64,000 nucleotides of DNA from CAYHCE01 sp964355015 (GTDB lineage: Bacteria > Cyanobacteriota > Cyanobacteriia > PCC-6307 > Cyanobiaceae), in assembly GCA_964355015.1 (NCBI GenBank), contig CAYHCE010000005.1, positions 52,907 through 116,906 on the forward strand, in the 5' to 3' direction. Each line of letters starts with the position of its first letter. Position 1 is the stretch's first letter. Position numbers and translations under genes: made by a program. A model generated the notes under the pieces. That model worked only from the letters and a program-made list of their open reading frames with translations, searched no databases and was not told the origin of the DNA. Of the stretch, positions 1 to 8,005 are shown piece by piece.

Positions 1-702
1 GAAATCCGTGGAGCCCGGGTTGCGGGCCAGCAGATCGAACAGGGTCTCGCGGCTGAAGACGTAGATCCCCATCGAGGCCAGGAAGGGCCGCCGGGCCGCC
101 TCCGCCGCGGACAGCCCCATGTGGGCCGTGTCGACCCGCATCGCCTCGAGCGCATCGCCCTTGGGCTTCTCGCTGAACTCGAGGATCCGTCCCTCCGGAT
201 CGGTGTGCATCAGGCCGAAGCCCTCCGCCTGGGCAGCGTCCACGGGCAGTGCCGCCACGCTCAGGTCGGCACCGGTGGCGATGTGGTGATCCACGAAACG
301 GCTGTAGTCCATCCGGTAGAGCTGGTCGCCCGACAGGATCAGGTACTGGTCCACGTCCCATTCCTGGAACAGCCACTGGTACTTGCGCACCGCGTCGGCG
401 GTGCCCTCGAACCAGCTCGGACTTTCCGGGGTCTGCTGGGCCGCGAGCACCTCAACGAAGCCCTGGCCGAAGCCGGCCGAGAGGTTGTAGGTCTGCGTGA
501 GGTGGCGGTTCAGCGAGGCACTGTTGAACTGCGTCAGCACGTAGATCTTGTTGATCCCGGAGTTGATGCAGTTGCTGACCGGAATATCGATCAACCGGTA
601 CTTACCTGCCAGTGGCACGGCGGGCTTGGCCCGCATCTTGGTGAGGGGATAGAGGCGGGTGCCCGCTCCGCCGCCGAGGATGATCGCCAGAACCCGCTTC
701 AT
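1..702 (-). CDS. glgC: Glucose-1-phosphate adenylyltransferase (ADP-glucose pyrophosphorylase), partial
   Basis: Makes ADP-glucose from glucose-1-phosphate and ATP, the committed step of glycogen synthesis in the cytoplasm. The N-terminal 234 residues are visible; the rest lies beyond the left edge of the window. The protein opens with MKRVLAIILGGGAGTRLYPL, the nucleotide-binding glycine-rich motif, followed by TKMRAKPAVPLAGKYRLID, which is typical of the family. Further in, DQLYRMDY and GLMHTDPEGRI also fit GlgC. The ATG at 702 is the natural start because it directly precedes the conserved motif. The next gene on the same strand (hemA) lies about 140 bases upstream, so glgC probably has its own promoter. 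Assignment is secure; only the truncation limits it. Confidence 0.95.
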   Translation of the reverse strand, partial: MKRVLAIILGGGAGTRLYPLTKMRAKPAVPLAGKYRLIDIPVSNCINSGINKIYVLTQFNSASLNRHLTQTYNLSAGFGQGFVEVLAAQQTPESPSWFEGTADAVRKYQWLFQEWDVDQYLILSGDQLYRMDYSRFVDHHIATGADLSVAALPVDAAQAEGFGLMHTDPEGRILEFSEKPKGDALEAMRVDTAHMGLSAAEAARRPFLASMGIYVFSRETLFDLLARNPGSTDF

Positions 703-845
703 CACTGCCCCCCAGGACTGCTGCCGTCAGCGTGAAAGCACCGTACCGGAGCGCCCGACCCTCCCGGTCGGGCCGGTCGGCCAGCGCACCAAACTGTGGG
801 AATCGGCTGTGGTCCCGTCGCGTCACGCCCTGGCCGGCAGACTGC

Positions 846-2156
846 TCAGCCCTCGCCGGCGGGCTCGTCGAGGTCGAACAGCTCATGCAGCACCTTCATC
901 GCCAGATGCCGCTGCTGGCGGGGCTGGGGCGCCCGCAGATGGGTGACCGGGCTGTGCAGGATCTTGTTGATGATTCCCTTGCTCAGCGCCTCCACCACCT
1001 TGCGCTCGCGGGCCGAGAGATCGGGGCCCATGCGGCTGAGGGCCTTCTGCAGCTCCTGCTCGCGGATCTGCTCGAGCTGCTGCCGCATCCGGTTGAGGGT
1101 CGGCACCGCCTCCAGCCCGTCCCACCACTCCAGAAACTGGCGGGCCTCCTCCTGCAGCAGTCCTTCGGCCTCGGCGGCGATCTCCCGCCGGGTCTCCTGG
1201 TTGCGGGTCACCACCTCCTGCAGATCATCGACATCGAAGGATTCGACGCCGGTGAGGTCGCTCACGTCGGCGCTGATGTTGCGCGGCACGCCGATATCGA
1301 TGAGCATCAGCGAGGAGCGCCGGTTCAGGCCCGCCAGACGGCAGGCGTCGATGATCGGCTCCTCGGCCGCCGTGCTGGTGAACACCAGTGAGCAGGTGCT
1401 CAGGCAGTGGTCCAGGTCGGAGAGGGGCCGGCACTGCACCGGAAACTCCGGAAAGTCGGCCGCCAGGGCTTCGGCCCGCTCCGCCGTGCGGTTGAGCAGC
1501 ACCAGGCCGCGGCAGCCCTTGGCCTGCAGGTGCTGCAGCAGCAGCCGCGACATCCGGCCGGCTCCCACCACCGCCACCTGCTCCTGGTCGAGCGGCACAA
1601 GTTCGTCGACACCCCGGGCCTGGCCCACCTTGAGCTGGGCCAGTTCCACGGCCGCCGAACTGATCGAGACCGCGCCGGTGCCGAGGTTCGTTTCGGTGCG
1701 CACCCGCTTGCCCGTGCTCACCGCCTGGTTGAGCAGGCGGTTCAGGATCGGCCCGATCGAGCCGTGCTCCTGGCCGAGGCGCACCATCTTCTTGACCTGG
1801 GAGAGGATCTGGCCCTCGCCCAGCACCAGGCTGTCGAGCCCGGCCGCCACCCGCAGCAGGTGAGCCACCGCCTCCTCATGGTGGTAAGTGAAGAGGTGGG
1901 GGGTGAGTTCACCGAACTCGAGGCCTGAGTGCTTGCTCAGGAACGACCCCACGGCCGTGATGCCCTGCTCCGGACTGCGGAGCAGGGCATAGATCTCGAG
2001 CCGATTGCAGGTGCTGAGGATGGAGGCCTCCAGCACCTGGGCGTCGCCTCGCAGGGTCTGGAGGGATTCCTCCATCGTCTGCTCCGGGATGCTGAGCCGT
2101 TCCCGGATCTCGACCGGAGCCGTGCGGTGGCTCAGGCCGACGACGGCGATGTGCAT
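846..2156 (-). CDS. hemA: Glutamyl-tRNA reductase
   Basis: Reduces glutamyl-tRNA to glutamate-1-semialdehyde with NADPH, the first committed step of tetrapyrrole (heme, chlorophyll, bilin) synthesis. The 436-residue product has normal family length. It begins MHIAVVGLSHRTAPVEIRE. The active-site cysteine is Cys50 in STCNRLEIY, and GLDSLVLGEGQI follows near residue 110. An NADPH-binding segment VVGAGRMSRLLLQHL lies in the middle, and the C-terminal dimerisation region includes RMRQQLEQIREQEL. The ATG at 2156 is only 10 bases after the glpX stop on the same strand, so the two are probably cotranscribed. That links carbon fixation and pigment synthesis in one transcript. The assignment is secure. 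Confidence 0.97.
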   Translation of the reverse strand: MHIAVVGLSHRTAPVEIRERLSIPEQTMEESLQTLRGDAQVLEASILSTCNRLEIYALLRSPEQGITAVGSFLSKHSGLEFGELTPHLFTYHHEEAVAHLLRVAAGLDSLVLGEGQILSQVKKMVRLGQEHGSIGPILNRLLNQAVSTGKRVRTETNLGTGAVSISSAAVELAQLKVGQARGVDELVPLDQEQVAVVGAGRMSRLLLQHLQAKGCRGLVLLNRTAERAEALAADFPEFPVQCRPLSDLDHCLSTCSLVFTSTAAEEPIIDACRLAGLNRRSSLMLIDIGVPRNISADVSDLTGVESFDVDDLQEVVTRNQETRREIAAEAEGLLQEEARQFLEWWDGLEAVPTLNRMRQQLEQIREQELQKALSRMGPDLSARERKVVEALSKGIINKILHSPVTHLRAPQPRQQRHLAMKVLHELFDLDEPAGEG

Positions 2157-2166
2157 GGGGATGGGC

Positions 2167-3171
2167 TCAGCGCAGGGCGACGCTCTGGGCGCCTTCCTTG
2201 ATGTGGATCGTGTCGGTGAAGCGGGCGCTGTGGTCGAGTGAACTGATGATCAGACTGCTGGTGCGGGTGCAGTCGGGTTCGAACACCACGCCCTTGAACA
2301 GCAGACCGGGGGTGATGCCGCTGCCGGCGAACACCACATTCTCGCCGGAGGCCAGTTCCTCGGCCTCGTAGACCTTGTCGATGTCGGTGATGCCCATCTC
2401 GTTGAGGCGGGCGATGTTGCCCTCCACGGTGTAATCGGCCCACTCGGTGGTCTGGGCGACGGCCGGGTCATAGACCAGCTGGCCCTGGAAGTGCCCACCC
2501 AGGCAGCGCAGGGCGGCAGCGGAGATCACGCCCTCGGGGGCGGCGCCGATGCCCATCAGGCAATGGGTGCCGGTGCCCGCGAACCCGCAGGCGATGGCGG
2601 CCTGCACGTCGCCGTCGGTGATCGGTTTCACCCGGGCGCCGGTGGCACGGATCTCGGCGATCAGACTCTTGTGGCGGGCGCGGTCCATCACCACGACCAC
2701 CAGATCGCTGGCGGGCAGGCCCAGGCACTCGCTCAGGATGGCGATGTTCTCGGTGGCGCTCTTGCGGATGTCCACCTTGCCCTTGGCGGCCGGCGGCGCG
2801 GCCAGCTTCTTCATGTAGAAGTCGGGGGCATTGAAAAGGCCACCCCGGTCGCTGGCGGCCAGCACGGCCATCGAGCCATCCTGGGCGTTGGCGCAGAGGT
2901 TGGTGCCTTCGCACGGATCCACGGCGAAATCGACACCCGGACCGGTGCCGCTGCCCACTTCCTCGCCGATGTAGAGCATCGGAGCCTCATCCCGCTCGCC
3001 CTCGCCGATCACGATGCGGCCCTGCATGGCGATCGAGCCCATTCGGGTGCGCATGGCCTCCACGGCGGCCGCATCGGCTTCGTCCTTCTTGCCCAGACCC
3101 GTGAGGTGGGCGGAGGCGATGGCGGCCTGTTCGACGACTTCGAGCAGTTCCTGAATGATGGTGCGATCCAC
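2167..3171 (-). CDS. glpX: Class II fructose-1,6-bisphosphatase / sedoheptulose-1,7-bisphosphatase
   Basis: In cyanobacteria this GlpX-type enzyme dephosphorylates both fructose-1,6-bisphosphate and sedoheptulose-1,7-bisphosphate in the Calvin cycle. The 334-residue protein shows GEGERDEAPM near residues 57-66 and the metal-binding DPCEGT at 85-90; the family motif is DPxEGT. Later come VVVMDRARH and GTGTHCLMGIGAAPEG, also family hallmarks. The ATG at 3171 gives the expected N-terminus. The gene is divergent from rpe, another pentose-phosphate/Calvin enzyme, across a 164-base gap. A weak minus-strand -10-like TACAGT is visible at 3258-3263. Dual substrate use is inferred from cyanobacterial homologues, not seen in the sequence. 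Confidence 0.96.
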   Translation of the reverse strand: MDRTIIQELLEVVEQAAIASAHLTGLGKKDEADAAAVEAMRTRMGSIAMQGRIVIGEGERDEAPMLYIGEEVGSGTGPGVDFAVDPCEGTNLCANAQDGSMAVLAASDRGGLFNAPDFYMKKLAAPPAAKGKVDIRKSATENIAILSECLGLPASDLVVVVMDRARHKSLIAEIRATGARVKPITDGDVQAAIACGFAGTGTHCLMGIGAAPEGVISAAALRCLGGHFQGQLVYDPAVAQTTEWADYTVEGNIARLNEMGITDIDKVYEAEELASGENVVFAGSGITPGLLFKGVVFEPDCTRTSSLIISSLDHSARFTDTIHIKEGAQSVALR

Positions 3172-3297
3172 GACGGTCCGGCAGGGAGGGAAAGGGCGTC
3201 AGCGGAAAGACCGGCAGGACAGCTGCGGCAAGGTCTTTCAGACTGGAAGCGGGGGCCACTGTATCAGCGCCCTGCGGGAGGCCCACCGACACGTTCC

Positions 3298-3303
3298 TAC
3301 AAT
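3298..3303 (+). promoter_or_regulatory. Putative -10 element for rpe
   Basis: TACAAT is a good sigma-70-type -10 hexamer 32 bases upstream of the chosen rpe ATG. I see no convincing -35 at the expected distance, so this rests on one hexamer and its position in the glpX-rpe divergent gap. Confidence 0.35.
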
Positions 3304-3335
3304 CCCTCCGCTCCCTCGCCCCGGTGGCCCCAACC

Positions 3336-4019
3336 ATGAGCACGAAGCCTCTGGTGATCGCCCCGTCGATCCTTTCCGCTGATTTCGCCCGCCTCGGAGA
3401 CGAGGTGCGGGCCGTTGACGAGGCAGGAGCCGACTGGATCCATGTGGACGTCATGGACGGCCGTTTCGTTCCCAACATCACGATCGGCCCCCTGATCGTG
3501 GAAGCCTTGCGCCCGGTGACCGCCAAGCCGCTGGACGTGCACCTGATGATCGTGGAACCCGAGAAATACGTGGCCGACTTCGCCAAGGCCGGCGCCGACC
3601 ACATCTACGTGCAGGTGGAAGCCTGTCCGCACCTGCACCGCAACCTCGGCCAGATCAGGGATCTGGGCAAGAAGGCCGGGGCGGTCCTGAACCCTGGCAC
3701 CCCGCTCGAGACCCTCGAATACTGCCTTGAGCTCTGCGATCTGGTGCTGATCATGAGCGTCAACCCCGGCTTCGGCGGCCAGAGCTTCATCCCTTCGGCG
3801 GTGGAGAAGGTGCGTCGCCTGCGCCGGATGTGCGAGGAGCGGGGCCTGGATCCCTGGATCGAGGTGGATGGGGGCCTCAAGGCCAACAACACCTGGCAGG
3901 TGGTGGAGGCGGGCGCCAACGCCATCGTGGCCGGATCGGCCGTCTTCAACGCTCCCGACTACCGCGAGGCGATCGAGGGAATCCGGCACAGCCGCCGCCC
4001 TGAAACGGTGCTGGTCTGA
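3336..4019 (+). CDS. rpe: Ribulose-phosphate 3-epimerase
   Basis: Interconverts ribulose-5-phosphate and xylulose-5-phosphate in the Calvin and pentose phosphate pathways. The TIM-barrel motifs are all present: APSILSADFARL at the N-terminus, HVDVMDGRFVPN, the DVHLM strand, MSVNPGFGGQSF and EVDGG near the C-terminus. The start at 3336 (MSTKPLVIAPS) gives 227 residues, typical for the family. An in-frame GTG at 3324 would add four residues and is less likely. It is divergent from glpX and convergent with ccsA, and a strong hairpin follows its stop. The assignment is secure. Confidence 0.97.
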   Translation: MSTKPLVIAPSILSADFARLGDEVRAVDEAGADWIHVDVMDGRFVPNITIGPLIVEALRPVTAKPLDVHLMIVEPEKYVADFAKAGADHIYVQVEACPHLHRNLGQIRDLGKKAGAVLNPGTPLETLEYCLELCDLVLIMSVNPGFGGQSFIPSAVEKVRRLRRMCEERGLDPWIEVDGGLKANNTWQVVEAGANAIVAGSAVFNAPDYREAIEGIRHSRRPETVLV

Positions 4020-4022
4020 GTG

Positions 4023-4041
4023 GGCGGGGCCTTTCCCCGCC
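4023..4041. terminator. Hairpin between convergent rpe and ccsA
   Basis: GGCGGGG (4023-4029), a five-base loop CCTTT, then CCCCGCC (4035-4041) form a perfect 7-bp GC stem directly after the rpe stop and before the ccsA stop. There is no clear U-tract, so factor-independent termination is only plausible. Its place between convergent genes supports a bidirectional role. Confidence 0.45.
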
Positions 4042-4059
4042 GCCGGGTACGGAGCGGAG

Positions 4060-4968
4060 TCAGGCCCCCAGGAACCAGCCGTAGCTGTGCAGGCCGATGC
4101 CCAGCAGGTTCACGCCGATGTAGCAGACGGCGATCACCACCAGCCCTGCCACGGCCACCAGGGCCGGTCGGCGTCCCTGCCATCCTCTGATCAGGCGGGT
4201 GTGGAGATAGGCGGCATAGACCAACCAGCAGATCAGGGCCCAGGTTTCCTTCGGGTCCCAGCTCCACCAGCTGCCCCAGGCCTCGTTGGCCCACACAGCT
4301 CCACTCACCAACCCCACTGAAAGCAGCAGGAAGCCCACGGTGATCGTGCGGTAGCTGAGGCTGTCGAGCTGCTCGCTCACGCCGATCGCCACGCTGCTCA
4401 GGCGCAGATCGCCCGCTTCCCCGGCCAGGCTGGCCTGGCGGAAGCCACCGCTGCCGATCGAGCTGCTGCGCAGTTCGAGCTGCCGATCGCGCTCGGTGAA
4501 CAGCACCGCCAGCGAGAGCAGTGATCCCACCAGCAGGGCCGCGTAGCTCACCATGATCACGCTCACGTGCATCACCAGCCAGCTGGAGCGCAGGGCGGGC
4601 ACCAGGGGGGAGGCCTCCTGCAGGTGGTCGGGCAGAGCGAAGCTGGCGAAGGCCACGCAGATCAGCCCCATCGGGGTGGCGGCCGCCGGCACCAGCGGCG
4701 AGGGCCAGGACCGTTCCACCAGCAGCTGGGTGAGGGTGCAGGCCCAGGCCAGGAAGCACAGCGACTCGTAGAGATTGCTGATCGGGAAGTGGCCCGACTC
4801 CCACCAGCGCAGGGTGAGCTGGGCCGTGAGGCTGAGGTTGGCGGCGGCCACCAGCAGGCGCACCACGCTGCTGGTGCGGGCGCCGCTGACGCTCCAGAAG
4901 GCCAGGGGCAGGGCAAGCAACAACAGGCCGAAGGCCAGCAGGCCGAGGGTGAGAACCGGATCGTTCAC
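4060..4968 (-). CDS. ccsA: Cytochrome c biogenesis protein CcsA (system II heme lyase subunit)
   Basis: Membrane subunit of the CcsA/Ccs1 complex that delivers heme to apocytochromes c on the lumenal side of the thylakoid or plasma membrane. The 302-residue protein is strongly hydrophobic with multiple membrane segments. The diagnostic tryptophan-rich WWD motif is WGSWWSWDPKETWALICW, about 70 residues from the C-terminus. A conserved histidine-containing segment, SWLVMHVSVIMVSYAALLVG, lies before it. Start at 4968 is a clear ATG. The same family is called CcsB in some bacterial nomenclature and Ycf5 in plastids. Its partner Ccs1 is not in this window. The lptF-like gene follows upstream on the same strand after a 55-base gap. 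Confidence 0.93.
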   Translation of the reverse strand: MNDPVLTLGLLAFGLLLLALPLAFWSVSGARTSSVVRLLVAAANLSLTAQLTLRWWESGHFPISNLYESLCFLAWACTLTQLLVERSWPSPLVPAAATPMGLICVAFASFALPDHLQEASPLVPALRSSWLVMHVSVIMVSYAALLVGSLLSLAVLFTERDRQLELRSSSIGSGGFRQASLAGEAGDLRLSSVAIGVSEQLDSLSYRTITVGFLLLSVGLVSGAVWANEAWGSWWSWDPKETWALICWLVYAAYLHTRLIRGWQGRRPALVAVAGLVVIAVCYIGVNLLGIGLHSYGWFLGA

Positions 4969-5023
4969 AGGAGCCAGCGCGGGCAGGGTCGGGATACGGG
5001 GCCAGTCTGCCTGGAGGCACCGC

Positions 5024-6229
5024 TCAGCGGCTGGCTTGCCGTAACAGGACCAGCCCCCCGGCCAGGCCGATCAGCACCGGCGACCAGGCCGCCAGGAGGG
5101 GAGAGAGCGTTCCCTTCACCCCCAGCGAGCTGAAAATGAACGACATGAGGTAGTAGGAAAAGATCAGCAGCACGCTGATGCCGAACCCCTGGCTTCGACT
5201 GGTCCGGGCATCGGGCCGTACCCCCAGGCTGCTGCCGATCAGGCCGAAGACCAGGCAGATGGCGGGGAAGGCGAACTTCTCCTGGATGCGCACCCGCAGG
5301 CGCCTGGCCTCCTTCTGATCGCCCGCCTCGCGCAGGAGCTGCTCGGCCCTGAGGGCCTGGGCCACCGACATGCTGGCGGCATCCTTGGGCAGGGCCGCCA
5401 GCTTGAGCGGGCCCTGATCGAGCGGATAGAGGTAGCGATCGAAGCGAGCCGTGGTGGTGGTCTCGTTATCGCCCACCAGTACGATCTGACCGTCGCGGAA
5501 CTCCCACATTCCCGCCTTTTCGTTCCAGGTGCCCCGTTTGGCTTTGAGAATCTGGGTGCCGCTATCACGGCTGAAATCCAGCACGGTCACATCCTCCATC
5601 TCTCCTGCGTTGAACTTGCGGGAATAGAAGATCTGGGACAGATAGCGCTCCCTGCCGGATTCATCCACCTTGCTCGGGCGCTGGCTGAAGCGGGAATAGA
5701 TGATGTTGCTCCCCTTCTCAGCGGCGATGGCCTTGCCCAGGGCCTGATTCAGGGTGTTGGTGGCTTCGAGGTTGGCGCTGGGCACGATCAGATCGTTGAA
5801 CAGGAAGGTGAGCAGGCTCATCAGCACGGCCACCACCAGGGCCGGCATCACCATCCGCCAGGTGCTGACCCCAACGCTGCGCAGCGCGGTGAGTTCGCTG
5901 TTGCCCGACAGACGGCTGTAGGCCAGCAGGGTGGCCATCAGGGTGGCCATCGGGAAGGAGAGCACCAGAAAGCCCGGCAGGCGCAGGCCGAGAACCTGAA
6001 GGGCCGCCAGCAAAGGCAGGCCGGATTCGGCCACCCGGCGCACCAGCTCGAACACCACCCCCACCGAGAGCGAAACAGCCGTGAAGGCGGCAATTCCGAA
6101 CAGCAGCGGGCCCAGCAGTTCGCCGGTCAGCCAGCGATCCATCAGCGGCAGCCTCTGCCACGGTTGGGCCAGGGAGTGGAGCCAGCCAGCCGTGACGGAC
6201 GGCCGCAGGCGGTTGGACGTGCCGTTCAC
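5024..6229 (-). CDS. LptF/LptG-family permease (YjgP/YjgQ)
   Basis: Inner-membrane permease of the lipopolysaccharide-export ABC transporter. The 401-residue protein has an N-terminal membrane pair (LLFGIAAFTAVSLSVGVVFELV), a large soluble jellyroll-like middle part (roughly residues 130-310) and C-terminal membrane segments. This is the LptF/LptG layout. FPMATLMATLLAYSRLSGNSEL is the conserved coupling region. The start is GTG at 6229 and overlaps the lptB stop as GTGA. An internal ATG 29 residues in (MDRWLTGELL) is an alternative and would remove a poorly conserved leader. Only one permease gene lies here although the transporter needs two half-permeases; the partner must be elsewhere, or this one pairs with itself. 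Confidence 0.88.
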   Translation of the reverse strand: MNGTSNRLRPSVTAGWLHSLAQPWQRLPLMDRWLTGELLGPLLFGIAAFTAVSLSVGVVFELVRRVAESGLPLLAALQVLGLRLPGFLVLSFPMATLMATLLAYSRLSGNSELTALRSVGVSTWRMVMPALVVAVLMSLLTFLFNDLIVPSANLEATNTLNQALGKAIAAEKGSNIIYSRFSQRPSKVDESGRERYLSQIFYSRKFNAGEMEDVTVLDFSRDSGTQILKAKRGTWNEKAGMWEFRDGQIVLVGDNETTTTARFDRYLYPLDQGPLKLAALPKDAASMSVAQALRAEQLLREAGDQKEARRLRVRIQEKFAFPAICLVFGLIGSSLGVRPDARTSRSQGFGISVLLIFSYYLMSFIFSSLGVKGTLSPLLAAWSPVLIGLAGGLVLLRQASR

Positions 6230-6954
6230 AGCTGGAAGCCCTCCCCGAGGTAGTGGCGCCGAACCAGCGGATCAGCCGCGACCACCGTGGAGGGACCAGA
6301 AGCCAGGATCCTGCCTTCGGTGAGGATGTAGGCCCGATCGGTGATCGCCAGGGTCTCGCGCACGTTGTGGTCCGTGATCAGCAGGCCCATGCCCCGATCC
6401 CGCAGAGTGCCGATCAGGGTCTGCAGATCGGCCACGGCCATGGGATCGACGCCGGCGAACGGTTCGTCCAGCAGCAGGTAGCGGGGCCCCTCCGGTCCAA
6501 CCGCCAGGGCCCTGGCCACTTCGCAGCGGCGCCGTTCGCCACCGGAGAGCTGAAACCCGCGGCGGAGCTGGAAGTGGGCGAGGTGGAACTCATCGATCAG
6601 CCGCTCCAGCCGTTCGCGACGCAGCCGCATGGGCGTGCCGCTCTGCTGCAGTGCCAGCTGAAGATTCTGGCGCACCGTGAGCTGACGGAAGACGCTTGCC
6701 TCCTGCGGCAGATAGCCGATGCCGAGCCGGGCACGCCTGGGCATCGGCAGTCCCTCGACATTGCGCCCGTCGAGCACGACTCGGCCATGATCGGGCTTGA
6801 GCAGTCCGGTGACCAGATTGAAGGTGGTGGTCTTGCCGGCCCCGTTCGGCCCGAGCAGACCCACCACCTCGCCCCGCTTCAGATCCAGGCTCACCCCCTT
6901 GACCACCGGCCTTCCGCCGAGGGTCAGGGCCACCTCCTCCAGCGTCAGGCTCAT
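6226..6954 (-). CDS. lptB: LPS-export ABC transporter ATP-binding protein
   Basis: Cytoplasmic ATPase that powers lipopolysaccharide extraction by the LptFG permease. The 242-residue protein has Walker A GPNGAGKTT at 35-43, the signature LSGGERRR near residue 138, Walker B YLLLDEPFAGVDP near 160, and the switch histidine in LLITDHNVRETL. LPQEASVFRQLTVRQNL matches the LptB Q-loop region closely. It overlaps the lptA-like gene upstream by ATGA and the lptF-like gene downstream by GTGA, so the three are almost certainly translated from one message. Confidence 0.95.
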   Translation of the reverse strand: MSLTLEEVALTLGGRPVVKGVSLDLKRGEVVGLLGPNGAGKTTTFNLVTGLLKPDHGRVVLDGRNVEGLPMPRRARLGIGYLPQEASVFRQLTVRQNLQLALQQSGTPMRLRRERLERLIDEFHLAHFQLRRGFQLSGGERRRCEVARALAVGPEGPRYLLLDEPFAGVDPMAVADLQTLIGTLRDRGMGLLITDHNVRETLAITDRAYILTEGRILASGPSTVVAADPLVRRHYLGEGFQL

Positions 6955-7499
6955 GGTTGCCGGGACGGCGTCGGCGACGTCGCTGGGGCCGGGGTCTGGG
7001 TCTGCAGCCGCAGCTGGCTGAACACCTGCTCACCCTCCTGGGGCTGGGCCAGAACCCGCTCGGTTTCCACCAGGTAAACCACGCGATCGGCCCGCAACCG
7101 GTTTCCCCCCTCCTGCACCACATCCACATCACCGCTGAGCAGGATGCGGCCCTCCCGGGTGAAGTACTGCGCCTGTCGGGACGTGGCCACCAACCGCCGG
7201 TCGGGATAGAGGATCCGCACATTGCCGCTGGCCGTGATGATGCCTGTGGCGTTGTCGGCCAGCTGGCGATCGGATTCGATCGTGACCAGGCCGCTCGGGG
7301 GGGCGGGAGCCACCGCTTCCGGCCCGCCCGCCTGGGGCAGCTCCGGCCCACCCGCCTGGGGCAGCTCCGGCGCGGCGGGTACGGGAGTCGCCACGGCGGC
7401 GCCGGCGAGGAGCGCCAGCAGCAGCGTGACCACCGGCACGATCGGACGGAAGAACCGGCGAGGGGGGTTGCGCCAGGCCAGCGCTGAGGTCTTCAGCAT
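6951..7499 (-). CDS. LptA/OstA-like periplasmic LPS-transport protein
   Basis: Likely periplasmic bridge component that carries lipopolysaccharide from the LptBFG transporter towards the outer membrane. The 182-residue protein starts MLKTSALAWR, followed by a hydrophobic segment (VVTLLLALLAGAAVATPV) that looks like a signal peptide or anchor. The second half has the OstA beta-jellyroll pattern: SDRQLADNATGIITASGNVR, ARQAQYFTREGRILLSGDV and GNRLRADRVVYLVETERV. Between signal and domain lies a low-complexity linker with ELPQAGGP repeated twice in tandem. An open frame continues upstream to 7940, but the ATG at 7499 fits the signal peptide. ATGA overlap with lptB. Confidence 0.85.
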   Translation of the reverse strand: MLKTSALAWRNPPRRFFRPIVPVVTLLLALLAGAAVATPVPAAPELPQAGGPELPQAGGPEAVAPAPPSGLVTIESDRQLADNATGIITASGNVRILYPDRRLVATSRQAQYFTREGRILLSGDVDVVQEGGNRLRADRVVYLVETERVLAQPQEGEQVFSQLRLQTQTPAPATSPTPSRQP

Positions 7500-7516
7500 C
7501 GGAGTGACCCGGGCAG

Positions 7517-7541
7517 ACAGTTGATCAGAACAGTTGATCAG
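7517..7541. repeat. Two 12-bp direct repeats upstream of the lpt operon
   Basis: ACAGTTGATCAG occurs at 7517-7528 and again at 7530-7541, a 13-base period, just upstream of the lptA-like start on the minus strand. Each copy contains the palindrome TGATCA. Position suggests an operator or overlapping promoter parts, but I know of no regulator with this site. Confidence 0.6.
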
Positions 7542-7639
7542 TTCAGGGATCCGGCAGAGGCAGGGGATCTCCAACCACGGCAGCCGCAACCGGTCCAATG
7601 TAGGAGTCCGGCCGCTGAATAAGCCTGCGGCGGAGCCTC

Positions 7640-8005
7640 TCAGCAGAGCGGCCACGCCTGGGGCAGAGGAAGCGAGCTGGGATCCTCCCCCTGTTGCAGG
7701 CAGCGGAGCCGGGCCTCCGTGCTGCGGCGAAGCGGAACCAGATCCAGCCCCAGGGCCTCGCTGCCGAACGGGGCCAGCCGGCCGAGGCCTTCCCCCATCA
7801 GAAGCGTGGCGCCGTTCAGGTTCCCCCGCTCCAGATGGAGATGGGCCACCGCGATCTGAAGAAGACCCTGCAGCACCGCCCGCTCCGGTGCCTGGGTCTC
7901 GTGCCAGAGCTGCTCGAATCCATCGTGGCAGGGATACCACTCAGCGGCGTTGAAGAGGTCCAGGCAGGCGACGAAGCGGGGATCGGTGCTGAGCAGCCCG
8001 CTCAA
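7640..8005 (-). CDS. DUF309 family protein
   Basis: Small protein of unknown function belonging to the DUF309 family. The 121-residue product shows the family core: LFNAAEWYPCHDGFEQLWHE near residues 13-32, followed by ERAVLQGLLQIAVAHLHLERGN and a GLGRLAPF segment. The family is an all-helical bundle with conserved His, Glu and Trp residues; no reaction is known to me. The frame starts with TTG at 8005, overlapping the typA stop as TTGA, so it is probably translated by coupling to typA. It is separated by about 140 bases from the lpt operon downstream, so it likely ends the typA transcript. Confidence 0.8.
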   Translation of the reverse strand: MSGLLSTDPRFVACLDLFNAAEWYPCHDGFEQLWHETQAPERAVLQGLLQIAVAHLHLERGNLNGATLLMGEGLGRLAPFGSEALGLDLVPLRRSTEARLRCLQQGEDPSSLPLPQAWPLC

